A stretch of DNA of 64,000 nucleotides from Pseudomonas sp. JAI120 (GTDB lineage: Bacteria > Pseudomonadota > Gammaproteobacteria > Pseudomonadales > Pseudomonadaceae): NCBI RefSeq assembly GCF_014207255.1, contig NZ_JACHCZ010000004.1:248001-312000 (forward strand), in the 5' to 3' direction. A program made the position numbers and the translations under genes. The notes below the pieces were generated by a model, which was given only the letters and a program-made list of their open reading frames with translations, did not search any database and had not been told where the DNA came from. Each line of letters starts with the position of its first letter. Position 1 is the first letter of the stretch. Shown piece after piece: positions 41,814-49,608 of the stretch.

Positions 41814-42785
41814 TTATGAGTTGACGTTTAGCACGAGGGTTCGAGGGCGCTCCAGCCATGCGCCCTGTTCATCGGGAAATAACTCGACCAGTTCGATATG
41901 GCCCTCATGAATCGCTGTGACTCGACCATGATCCGGCCCCACATAGTCGCCGACTGCCAGGCGATGCACGGTTGAGGCTTGGCGCAGCAAGGCGAAGGTC
42001 TGCGCCCCACGGGACAACGTGCCGACCATCTCGAACTGATCCACTGGGAGGCCTTCCAAGGCTTCGCGCGGTCGAGCGAGGTCCGGCGCAGCGGCCGTCC
42101 GCCCTGGCGCGCGGTCGACTTGCAGGGCAATGGGTTGGAACGGATCACGAATACCGGAGGCGCCGTATACAAAGGATTGCCCTTGCATGACAGCCGTGTC
42201 CCGCTTGATGCCTTGTCGCTCATGCCAATAAGTCTTGGCCAGCAGATCAAGGTGCAGCAGTTTGCCGTCACGTCGCATGGCAATATCGTGCGCCGTGGCG
42301 ATTCGCGAAAGGCTACCCAGGGCACTCACAAACGTCGCCAGGTCGTGATAGGTACCGGTGGCGCCGATGCGAACGGGCTGTTCGTGATAGAACGGCCGAG
42401 ACAGCTTATCCAACGGAGTGACGCTCTCAATCAACAAACCGTTGGCCAGCGCCATCCTGGCGATGTCTTCAAGAAAGCCGGGCATTTCGGACTCTTCCGG
42501 CATTTGCTGCAAAAGCCCGCTGACCTTCTCCTGCATAAGCTGGACCTGGCGAGCCCGCCCTTCAAGATTGACAGCCAAGACGGCTTTTTCCGCGAGTTGC
42601 TGCTGCAAGCTCACTTCCTGCACCTGGACCTCACGCAAGCGCTCCCGCGACGGGCTGAGGTACACGAGGTCGCCCACCAGCAGCACCACGCCGGCCAACG
42701 CGCAGCCCAGTAAGATCTTGCCGGGTAAGGGCCATTTGGCAGCAGTGTGAGTCAGCGCGGAAAATTCGAGCCAGGGCCGGCTCAT
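41814..42785 (-). CDS. PilO-PilP fusion protein
   Basis: A 323-residue protein. Residues 1 to about 190 match PilO: a short cytoplasmic tail, one membrane helix (ILLGCALAGVVLLVGDLVYL), a coiled coil and a ferredoxin-like domain. From about residue 205 it matches PilP: DPFQP, EGLPVDQFEMVGTLSRG, the beta-rich core VHRLAVGDYVGPDHGRV. In P. aeruginosa these are separate proteins and PilP is a lipoprotein; here no lipobox or stop lies between them, so PilP is tethered by the PilO helix. It would still bridge PilN/PilM to the PilQ secretin. The start shares ATGA with pilN. Confidence 0.85.
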   Translation of the reverse strand: MSRPWLEFSALTHTAAKWPLPGKILLGCALAGVVLLVGDLVYLSPSRERLREVQVQEVSLQQQLAEKAVLAVNLEGRARQVQLMQEKVSGLLQQMPEESEMPGFLEDIARMALANGLLIESVTPLDKLSRPFYHEQPVRIGATGTYHDLATFVSALGSLSRIATAHDIAMRRDGKLLHLDLLAKTYWHERQGIKRDTAVMQGQSFVYGASGIRDPFQPIALQVDRAPGRTAAAPDLARPREALEGLPVDQFEMVGTLSRGAQTFALLRQASTVHRLAVGDYVGPDHGRVTAIHEGHIELVELFPDEQGAWLERPRTLVLNVNS

Positions 42786-43333
42786 GGCTGGGCCTCGGAC
42801 GATTCGCCCTGGCGCACCATCAACTGGAATTCATTATTGCCGCGAGTGCCGTCGGTTCGTACGTGTTGCAGGCGAGTGGCGTGGGCACCCTCGGATGCCT
42901 CCAGGCGACGCATCAACTGGGCAATATCCTGGCTGGATTCAGCACTGCCGCTGATACTCACCGTATCGCCTTTCGCCACGACCTCATGCAAATGCACACC
43001 GTCAGGCACCGCACGGGCCAACTGATCCAGCAGTTGTGCACCGGCCGAGCGATTATCGTGCAGGTCTTGCACGACTTTCATACGCTCCTCCAATTGCTGG
43101 CTTTGCACCTGGAGGTCGTCAATGGTCTTGATACGCGAGTCCAGGACGCCGACGTCCTTACGCACATGATCGTTTCGCGTCACCTGCCGGTCGATCGCCT
43201 GGTCGATCACCTGATCTGCCAGCCACACCGTCCCGAGCGCCACGCAGGCAAACGCCACCAGCAGCATCAGGAAATATTTACGCCGCCGTTCAGCCAGCGC
43301 CTGGCGCCAAGGCAAAAGATTGATTCGTGTCAT
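42782..43333 (-). CDS. pilN: Type IV pilus alignment protein PilN
   Basis: A 183-residue bitopic protein that begins with the conserved cytoplasmic peptide TRINLLPWR, which binds PilM. One membrane helix (YFLMLLVAFACVALGTVWL) and a periplasmic coiled coil plus ferredoxin-like domain follow. Start at 43333 because it gives this motif and overlaps the pilM stop (ATGA); the frame opens at 43450 inside pilM. Confidence 0.92.
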   Translation of the reverse strand: MTRINLLPWRQALAERRRKYFLMLLVAFACVALGTVWLADQVIDQAIDRQVTRNDHVRKDVGVLDSRIKTIDDLQVQSQQLEERMKVVQDLHDNRSAGAQLLDQLARAVPDGVHLHEVVAKGDTVSISGSAESSQDIAQLMRRLEASEGAHATRLQHVRTDGTRGNNEFQLMVRQGESSEAQP

Positions 43334-43986
43334 CCAGCGAAACTCCTCAGGGCCAACCCGCAAGCGACTCCCATCCCAGGGGCGTCCACGATCCACTGTG
43401 CACCATCGACTCGATGGCCCGGCGTAAAGCTGGAGAAATCCTGACGGCAAGCGCGCGCCAATGCAAACCCTTCGACATCCACCACCCTGGGCACCAGCCC
43501 CGCCAAGGCCAAAACGGCTTCACGGACCTCGACGTGTTCCTTGGGACACGCCGCCAGCAACACCTCGACCCGCGCGGGATCCTGTGTCGACGGCCCCTGA
43601 ACCTGAAAGTCCAGCGCCACCTCGTCCAGCGGGTAGGGAATATATTGATCTGCCTCCATCTGCACCCTCCAGGCCATTTCGTCGTCGCCAAGCCCCGCCT
43701 GCATTTCAATTACCTGTGTAATGACCGATGGACCGGAAACGGCGACTGCCGCCTGCCTGGTTGACGTCCGCAGCCGGGACAGTGCCATGTACAGCGCATG
43801 GCCTATGCCTTCCAGGTCCAGCCAGACGCCGTCGGCTACCGCCTGGGCCGGCAGCGCCTGTGTGGCGTAGCCCTGCACGGTGTAACGGTTGGCTGAACAG
43901 CTCAGCTCTACCAGCCTGATCCCTGCCTCATTGATGTCGACGCCAAGGACGGTGTCGACTTTTCGCCTGAAAAATCCCTTTCCCAT
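43330..43986 (-). CDS. pilM: Internally deleted PilM
   Basis: A 218-residue PilM; the P. aeruginosa protein has 354. The first ~185 residues align well, including the actin-like start VLGVDINEAGIRLVELS and the block ADQYIPYPLDEVALDFQVQG and LLAACPKEHVEVREAVLALAGL. Then about 120-130 residues, which carry the second half of the actin-like ATP-binding fold, are missing, and the frame resumes at the very C-terminus (VACGLALRSF). It may still bind the PilN tail but probably not ATP. Start at 43986 follows GGGGAG; the longer frame begins at 44043. Confidence 0.85.
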   Translation of the reverse strand: MGKGFFRRKVDTVLGVDINEAGIRLVELSCSANRYTVQGYATQALPAQAVADGVWLDLEGIGHALYMALSRLRTSTRQAAVAVSGPSVITQVIEMQAGLGDDEMAWRVQMEADQYIPYPLDEVALDFQVQGPSTQDPARVEVLLAACPKEHVEVREAVLALAGLVPRVVDVEGFALARACRQDFSSFTPGHRVDGAQWIVDAPGMGVACGLALRSFAG

Positions 43987-44204
43987 AAAACTCCCCAAAG
44001 CTTTCCCTGTCTTAACGCCTGATTGCAGCTGAACGCCCTGCATTCGGTCGACTTGTTGAGTCGGCGCGAATGACGCCCCAAGGCGAAAAATGCTTTAATG
44101 CCCAGCGTTTTTCCCCGCTTTTTATCTGCAGCTCGGGTCGATCCATCGTTTGCCATGCATGCCCCGACGCGTAACCCATTCTTTTCTCTGGAAATCCAAA
44201 AGCC

Positions 44205-46667
44205 TTGATCCGTCTGCTGAAGTTTTTCGGGTACTCCATTGTCGCGATCGTCTGCGGGCTGCTGCTCGTACTCAGCGGGGCCTACCTCTACCTTAGTCCG
44301 GGTTTACCGTCCGTAGAGGCTCTCAGAAGTATCCAGTTGCAGATTCCTTTGCGGGTCTACAGCAGCGATGAAAAACTGATCGCGGAGTTCGGCGAAATGC
44401 GCCGCACACCGATCCGTTTTGCCGACATTCCACCTAATTTCATCAGCGCGTTGCTGTCGGCCGAAGACGATAATTTTGCCAACCACTATGGCGTCGACCC
44501 CAGCAGCCTGGTGCGCGCCGCCACGCAATTGGTAAAAAGCGGCCACATTCAATCCGGTGGCAGCACCATCACCATGCAGGTGGCGAAGAATTTCTTCCTT
44601 ACCAGCGAACGCAGTTTTTCGCGCAAGGCCACTGAGATCCTGCTGGCATTGCAGATCGAGCGTCAGTTGACCAAGGACGAGATCCTTGAGCTGTACGTCA
44701 ACAAGATCTACCTGGGCAACCGCGCCTACGGCATCGAAGCCGCTTCCCAGGTGTACTACGGCAAGTCGATTCGTGACGCCAGCCTGGCGCAGATGGCCAT
44801 GATTGCCGGCCTGCCCAAGGCCCCTTCGCGTTTCAACCCCCTGGCCAACCCGGCGCGCAGCAAAGAACGCCGCGACTGGATCCTGGGGCGCATGTACAAG
44901 CTGGGCAAGATCGACCAGGCCGCCTATGAAAGTGCGGTGGCCGAGCCGTTGAACGCCAGCTACCACGTGCAGACACCGGAAGTGAATGCCCCGTATATCG
45001 CTGAAATGGCGCGTGCCGAGATGGTCGGCCGTTATGGCAGCGAGGCCTACACCGAAGGCTTCCGCGTGACCACGACGGTTCCGAGCGATTTGCAGGACAT
45101 CGCCAATGACTCAGTGCATTCCGGCCTGATCACCTACGACCAACGCCACGGCTACCGAGGCCCTGAGTCGCGCCTGCCGGGCAAGACCCTGAGCGCCTGG
45201 ACGGCCGAGCTGGGCAAACAACGTGCGATCAGCGGCCTGGAACCGGCCATCGTCACTCAGGTGACGAAAGATGGCGTGCAGGTGCTGACTCGCACCGGCG
45301 AAGCCCATGTGGCCTGGGACAGCATGAAATGGGCGCGCCCGTTCCTGAACACCAACAGCATGGGCCCGATGCCCAAGCAGCCGTCGGATGTCGCGCAAGT
45401 GGGTGACCTGATCCGCGTGCAACGCCAGAAGGACGACAGCCTTAAGTTCAGCCAGGTGCCGCTGGCCCAGGGCGCACTGGTATCGCTGGACCCGCAGAAC
45501 GGTGCAATCCGCGCTCTGGTGGGTGGCTTCGCCTTCGAACAGAGCAACTACAACCGGGCCACCCAGGCCAAGCGCCAGCCGGGCTCGAGCTTCAAGCCGT
45601 TCATCTACAGCGCCGCCCTGGATAACGGCTACACCGCCGCCAGCCTGGTCAACGATGCGCCCATCGTGTTTGTCGACGAGTACCTGGACAAAGTATGGCG
45701 TCCGAAGAACGACACCAACACCTTCCTCGGCCCTATCCGTATCCGTGAGGCGCTGTACAAGTCGCGTAACCTCGTGTCGATCCGCTTGCTTCAGGCGATG
45801 GGTGTAGGCAAGACCATCGACTACATCACGCGCTTTGGCTTCAACAAGTCGGACCTGCCGCCGAACCTGTCCCTGGCCCTGGGCACCGCGACCCTCACAC
45901 CGATGGAAATCGCCACCGGCTGGAGTACTTTCGCCAACGGCGGCTACAAGATCGCACCGTACCTGATCGACAAGATTGAAAGCCGCAACGGCGACACCCT
46001 GTTCACCGCCAACCCACCGCGAGTGCCGGGTGACGTGGTCAACGGCGTAGCCGCAACGGACGGCCTGGCCGCGCCAAGCAATGGCGGTATCACCATCGAG
46101 CCGACCCCAGGTACCGCGCCAGCCGCCAATGCTGCTGCACCTGAACCGCAAGCACCTGCCGTGGCCGAGCGCATTGTGGATGGGCGTACCACCTATATCC
46201 TCAACAGCATCCTCGAAGACGTCATCAAGAAGGGGACCGGCCGGCGTGCCCTGGCCTTGGGCCGCGCGGACATCGCGGGCAAGACCGGTACCACCAACGA
46301 ATCCAAGGACGCCTGGTTCTCCGGCTATAACGCCGACTACGTGACCACCGTGTGGACCGGCTACGACCAGCCGGAAAGCCTTGGCCGCCGCGAGTTCGGT
46401 GGCACCGTCGCGCTGCCGATCTGGATGAGCTACATGGGCGCCGCCCTGAAGGACAAGCCGCTGCACACCCAACCGGAGCCGGAAGGCATCCTCAGCCTGC
46501 GGATCGACCCGGTCAGTGGCCGTGCGGCTTCGCCGAGCACGCCGAATGCGTACTTTGAACTGTTCAAGAGCGAAGACACGCCGCCCTCGGTCAATGAACT
46601 GGGCAACGGCGTCGTACCGGGTAGCCCGTTGCCGGCGGATGAGGCGGCGCCGATCGATCTGTTCTAA
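44205..46667 (+). CDS. ponA: Penicillin-binding protein 1A (PonA/MrcA)
   Basis: An 820-residue bifunctional peptidoglycan synthase. After one membrane anchor (VAIVCGLLLVLSGAYLYL) the GT51 glycosyltransferase domain shows the catalytic glutamate in SAEDDNFANHYG and the GGSTITMQVAKN motif. An OB-like insertion and the transpeptidase domain follow, with SxxK in GSSFKPF, SRN in YKSRNL and KTGT in IAGKTGTTNE. The TTG at 44205 gives the family N-terminus. It is divergent from pilM, as in P. aeruginosa. Confidence 0.96.
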   Translation: MIRLLKFFGYSIVAIVCGLLLVLSGAYLYLSPGLPSVEALRSIQLQIPLRVYSSDEKLIAEFGEMRRTPIRFADIPPNFISALLSAEDDNFANHYGVDPSSLVRAATQLVKSGHIQSGGSTITMQVAKNFFLTSERSFSRKATEILLALQIERQLTKDEILELYVNKIYLGNRAYGIEAASQVYYGKSIRDASLAQMAMIAGLPKAPSRFNPLANPARSKERRDWILGRMYKLGKIDQAAYESAVAEPLNASYHVQTPEVNAPYIAEMARAEMVGRYGSEAYTEGFRVTTTVPSDLQDIANDSVHSGLITYDQRHGYRGPESRLPGKTLSAWTAELGKQRAISGLEPAIVTQVTKDGVQVLTRTGEAHVAWDSMKWARPFLNTNSMGPMPKQPSDVAQVGDLIRVQRQKDDSLKFSQVPLAQGALVSLDPQNGAIRALVGGFAFEQSNYNRATQAKRQPGSSFKPFIYSAALDNGYTAASLVNDAPIVFVDEYLDKVWRPKNDTNTFLGPIRIREALYKSRNLVSIRLLQAMGVGKTIDYITRFGFNKSDLPPNLSLALGTATLTPMEIATGWSTFANGGYKIAPYLIDKIESRNGDTLFTANPPRVPGDVVNGVAATDGLAAPSNGGITIEPTPGTAPAANAAAPEPQAPAVAERIVDGRTTYILNSILEDVIKKGTGRRALALGRADIAGKTGTTNESKDAWFSGYNADYVTTVWTGYDQPESLGRREFGGTVALPIWMSYMGAALKDKPLHTQPEPEGILSLRIDPVSGRAASPSTPNAYFELFKSEDTPPSVNELGNGVVPGSPLPADEAAPIDLF

Positions 46668-46696
46668 CCTGGACCTTAAGCCTACGCAGAACCCAA

Positions 46697-46785
46697 TATG
46701 GGAGGGCGCTTGCCCCGATAGCACTGGACCAGCCAACTCATCGAGTGACTGACACACCGCCATCGGGGGCAAGCCCCCTCCCACA
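46697..46785. repeat. Degenerate REP doublet after ponA
   Basis: The right arm is intact (GCCATCGGGGGCAAGCCCCC...CCACA), but the left arm reads TATGGGAGGGCGCTTGCCCCGATAG with several changes, so the hairpin is imperfect. Confidence 0.75.
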
Positions 46786-46823
46786 TTTGATCTCCACAAG
46801 ACACAAGTTAATCGCCCCCCAAC

Positions 46824-46860
46824 AAAAAGCCCCGACTCGCGAGAGCCGGGGCTTTTTGTT
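46824..46860. terminator. Bidirectional terminator between ponA and maeB
   Basis: AAAAAGCCCCG...CGGGGCTTTTT around a 12-base loop, between convergent ponA and malic enzyme genes. Confidence 0.88.
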
Positions 46861-46876
46861 GGTGCGCTACAACGGC

Positions 46877-48145
46877 TTAGCCGTTGAACACATCATCCAC
46901 GCTTTGCAGCGGGTAGTTTTTCGGATACGGCAGTGTGGCCACACCGGTCTCGATCGCGGCTTTGGCCACGGCATCGGAGATCAAGGTGATCAGGCGCTTA
47001 TCCATTGGTTTCGGAATGATGTACTCACGACCGAATTCCAGCTTGGCGCCACCGTAGGCGTCGCACACGTCCTGAGGCACCGGCAGCTTGGCCAGTTCAC
47101 GCAGGGCGTTGGCGGCAGCCACTTTCATCTCTTCGTTGATGCGCTTGGCGCGAACGTCCAGGGCGCCACGGAAGATGAACGGGAAGCCCAGTACGTTGTT
47201 GACCTGGTTCGGGTAGTCCGAACGACCGGTGGCCATGATCACGTCGTCACGGGTGGCGTGGGCCAGTTCCGGGGCGATTTCCGGATCAGGGTTGGAGCAG
47301 GCGAACACGATCGGGTTGGCCGCCATGGACTTCAGGCCTTCAGCGCTCAGCAGGTTCGGGCCGGACAGGCCAACGAACACGTCGGCACCGTTCAGGGCGT
47401 CAGCCAGGGTACGCTTGGAGGACGGGTGGGCAAACATCGCCTTGTATTGGTTCAGGTCGGTACGCTCGGACTGGATCACGCCCTTGCTGTCGACCATGTA
47501 GATGTTTTCCAGCTTGGCGCCCATGCTGACGATCAGCTTCATGCAGGAGATGGCTGCAGCGCCGGCGCCCAGGCAGACGATCTTGGCGTCAGCCAGGGTT
47601 TTGCCAGCGATTTCCAGGGCGTTGATCATGCCGGCAGCGGTGACGATCGCGGTGCCGTGCTGGTCATCGTGGAATACCGGAATGTCGCACTGCTCGATCA
47701 AGGCCTTTTCGATCTCGAAGCACTCAGGTGCCTTGATGTCTTCCAGGTTGATGCCACCGAAGGTGATGGAGATGCGCTTGACGGTGTCGATGAAAGCCTG
47801 CGGGCTCTCGGAATCGACTTCGATGTCGAAAACGTCGATGCCGGCGAAGCGCTTGAACAGCACGCCTTTACCTTCCATGACTGGCTTGGAGGCCAGTGGG
47901 CCGAGGTTACCCAGGCCCAGAATCGCGGTGCCATCGGAAATCACTGCAACCAGGTTGCCCTTGCCGGTGTACTTGTACGCCAGTTCAGGGTCGCGGGCGA
48001 TTTCACGTACGGGCTCGGCCACGCCAGGGCTGTAGGCCAGCGACAGGTCGCGGGCGGTGGCAGTGGCTTTGGTGAGCTCTACACTCAGCTTTCCTGGACG
48101 AGGATGGGCATGATATTCGAGAGCGGCAGTTTTCAAATCAGACAT
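46877..48145 (-). CDS. maeB: Malic enzyme (MaeB type, without PTA domain)
   Basis: A 422-residue NAD(P)-dependent malic enzyme that converts malate to pyruvate and CO2. The substrate-binding SPGVAEPVREI, the metal-binding FHDDQHGTAIV and the dinucleotide motif LGAGAAAISCMKL are visible. E. coli MaeB has an extra C-terminal phosphotransacetylase-like domain of about 330 residues; this protein stops after the catalytic part. Cofactor preference cannot be read with certainty. Confidence 0.92.
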   Translation of the reverse strand: MSDLKTAALEYHAHPRPGKLSVELTKATATARDLSLAYSPGVAEPVREIARDPELAYKYTGKGNLVAVISDGTAILGLGNLGPLASKPVMEGKGVLFKRFAGIDVFDIEVDSESPQAFIDTVKRISITFGGINLEDIKAPECFEIEKALIEQCDIPVFHDDQHGTAIVTAAGMINALEIAGKTLADAKIVCLGAGAAAISCMKLIVSMGAKLENIYMVDSKGVIQSERTDLNQYKAMFAHPSSKRTLADALNGADVFVGLSGPNLLSAEGLKSMAANPIVFACSNPDPEIAPELAHATRDDVIMATGRSDYPNQVNNVLGFPFIFRGALDVRAKRINEEMKVAAANALRELAKLPVPQDVCDAYGGAKLEFGREYIIPKPMDKRLITLISDAVAKAAIETGVATLPYPKNYPLQSVDDVFNG

Positions 48146-48325
48146 ATCGGCATTCCGCTTTTACTGTTGGTCGACGGACCGCCGAGGATACTCGTGTCGT
48201 AAAGCCCCTACAAGACTGGGCAGTCACAGGTGTCAAGGGCCCTGCAGTAAGACTTTCGGCCAAGAGCCACGGTATACAAGGGCTTAACTGTTCACAATCG
48301 CATTAAAAAATGTCTACAATTTTTC

Positions 48326-49132
48326 TCAAGGCGAGGTTTTGAACATGCCCGGATCGGTCAACGGCAGGAGCCAGCGGGCCTGGCCATTTTTGAGGCCCCC
48401 ACGTCGCGAGCGATCCTGCACCCACCCACGCGCCTCGATAGTGCGCCCTTGCAGACCATTGAGCGTGGCAGCATCGAATTGGCTGACCAGAGCAGGGGCG
48501 ATGCGTAATACCAGTGAGCCCTGCAATTCAATCCAGATACCACCACGATTGCGCTTTACCTGACTGACCCGGCCGCTGACCACGGCAAACCCGGAGCGCT
48601 TGAGGTGCGCCGCGGATTGCACCGGCGATTGGCGCCACAGCCCCAGCCGCGCGTTGCGGGCGCTGTTCTCAGCCGCCTGCTGACAGGCGACGAGATCGAC
48701 ATTGGGGGCCACGCCCACCTGGAATCCCAGGCCCTCGGCCAACAGTTGCGCCTCCAGGTTCTTGCCGTCGGCACCATAGAGATGGGCCAGGGTGCGGCCG
48801 TAATGATCCTTGCCCTCACGCCCCAGCACCACGCCGACACGACCACCGCTGGCCTGCACCAACGCCTGCAGACGCTGACGAGCCGCGACCGCAAAAGGCT
48901 CGTCGGCGCGCCCCTTCCTGCCGGTTTCCGGGGCATTGATACCGATCATCCGCACACTGCGGCCATCCTTGAGGCGCACCGTGTCGCCATCCACCACCCG
49001 CTGCACTTCCACGCGGGCCAGGGCCGCTGGCGCCGGGCAAAACACCTGAGCCTGGGCCGCCGACAACCAAATCGCAGGCACAAAAAAGGCGCCCACAAGG
49101 GACGCCTTTTTCAACAGCTGGCAAAAGCCCAT
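48326..49132 (-). CDS. Secreted thermonuclease-like protein (SNase domain)
   Basis: A 268-residue predicted periplasmic or secreted nuclease. A signal peptide of about 28 residues (MGFCQLLKKASLVGAFFVP..., cut after AQA) leads into a staphylococcal nuclease domain: VDGDTVRLKDG, the catalytic arginine region RMIGINAPETG, and HYGRTLAHLYG. The C-terminal ~90 residues form a further beta-rich part (SGRVSQVKRNRGGIWIELQ). The ATG lies in the loop of a small hairpin 14 bases after the rpmE stop, and the signal-peptide codons overlap a terminator-like hairpin. P. aeruginosa has a nuclease gene in the same place. Confidence 0.85.
   Translation of the reverse strand: MGFCQLLKKASLVGAFFVPAIWLSAAQAQVFCPAPAALARVEVQRVVDGDTVRLKDGRSVRMIGINAPETGRKGRADEPFAVAARQRLQALVQASGGRVGVVLGREGKDHYGRTLAHLYGADGKNLEAQLLAEGLGFQVGVAPNVDLVACQQAAENSARNARLGLWRQSPVQSAAHLKRSGFAVVSGRVSQVKRNRGGIWIELQGSLVLRIAPALVSQFDAATLNGLQGRTIEARGWVQDRSRRGGLKNGQARWLLPLTDPGMFKTSP
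49082..49111 (-). terminator. rpmE terminator lying inside the nuclease signal-peptide codons
   Basis: On the minus strand AAAAAGGCG-TCCCTTGTGGG-CGCCTTTTTT forms a stem with a T tract 36 bases after the rpmE stop. The same bases encode KKASLVGAFF of the nuclease. A second small hairpin AAAAGCC-TTATG-GGCTTTT (49141-49123) precedes it and holds the nuclease ATG in its loop. Confidence 0.7.
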
Positions 49133-49146
49133 AAGGCTTTTGAGCC

Positions 49147-49380
49147 TTACTCTGCTGGAGTAGCAGCAGGCTTCTTGCCGAAAGCACCAAAGCGATCTGC
49201 GAAGCGCTGTACACGGCCGCCGGTGTCCAGAGTTTTCTGCTTACCGGTGTAGAACGGGTGGCACTCGTTGCATACGTCAGTACCCAGTGGCTTGCACAGG
49301 TTCGAGCGAGTTTCGAACTTGTTGCCGCAGCTGCAGGTCACTTCGATGGTTTCGTACGCTGGATGGATATCGGCTTTCAT
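49147..49380 (-). CDS. rpmE: 50S ribosomal protein L31 (zinc-binding type)
   Basis: A 77-residue ribosomal protein. It is the C+ form, with zinc ligands Cys16, Cys18, Cys37 and Cys40 and the signature CHPFYTGKQK. C+ L31 can be swapped for a zinc-free paralog under zinc starvation; that paralog is not in this window. The Ala/Pro-rich tail KKPAATPAE is typical of pseudomonads. Confidence 0.97.
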   Translation of the reverse strand: MKADIHPAYETIEVTCSCGNKFETRSNLCKPLGTDVCNECHPFYTGKQKTLDTGGRVQRFADRFGAFGKKPAATPAE

Positions 49381-49450
49381 GGTGACTTCCTCGGGCTAGC
49401 GTGCCGCCACTCGACACTATTGTCGAATACCGCACGTAATTAGGCCGCGG

Positions 49451-49478
49451 ATTCTACCAGACCTTTTTAAACGCGCAA
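49451..49478 (-). promoter_or_regulatory. Predicted promoter of rpmE
   Basis: On the minus strand TTGCGC (49478-49473), 16 bases, TAGAAT (49456-49451), about 70 bases before the rpmE start. Confidence 0.45.
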
Positions 49479-49608
49479 GCGGCGACACCCGTCGCGTGTC
49501 AACATAAAAGCACCTTTCATCAGAAAACTGGCGGCTACCCCAAGCCTCCCGCTGTCTGCTAGGCTCCCGCCCCTGCGCCACCGCCTGCCTTTATATGAGA
49601 CTCCCCGC

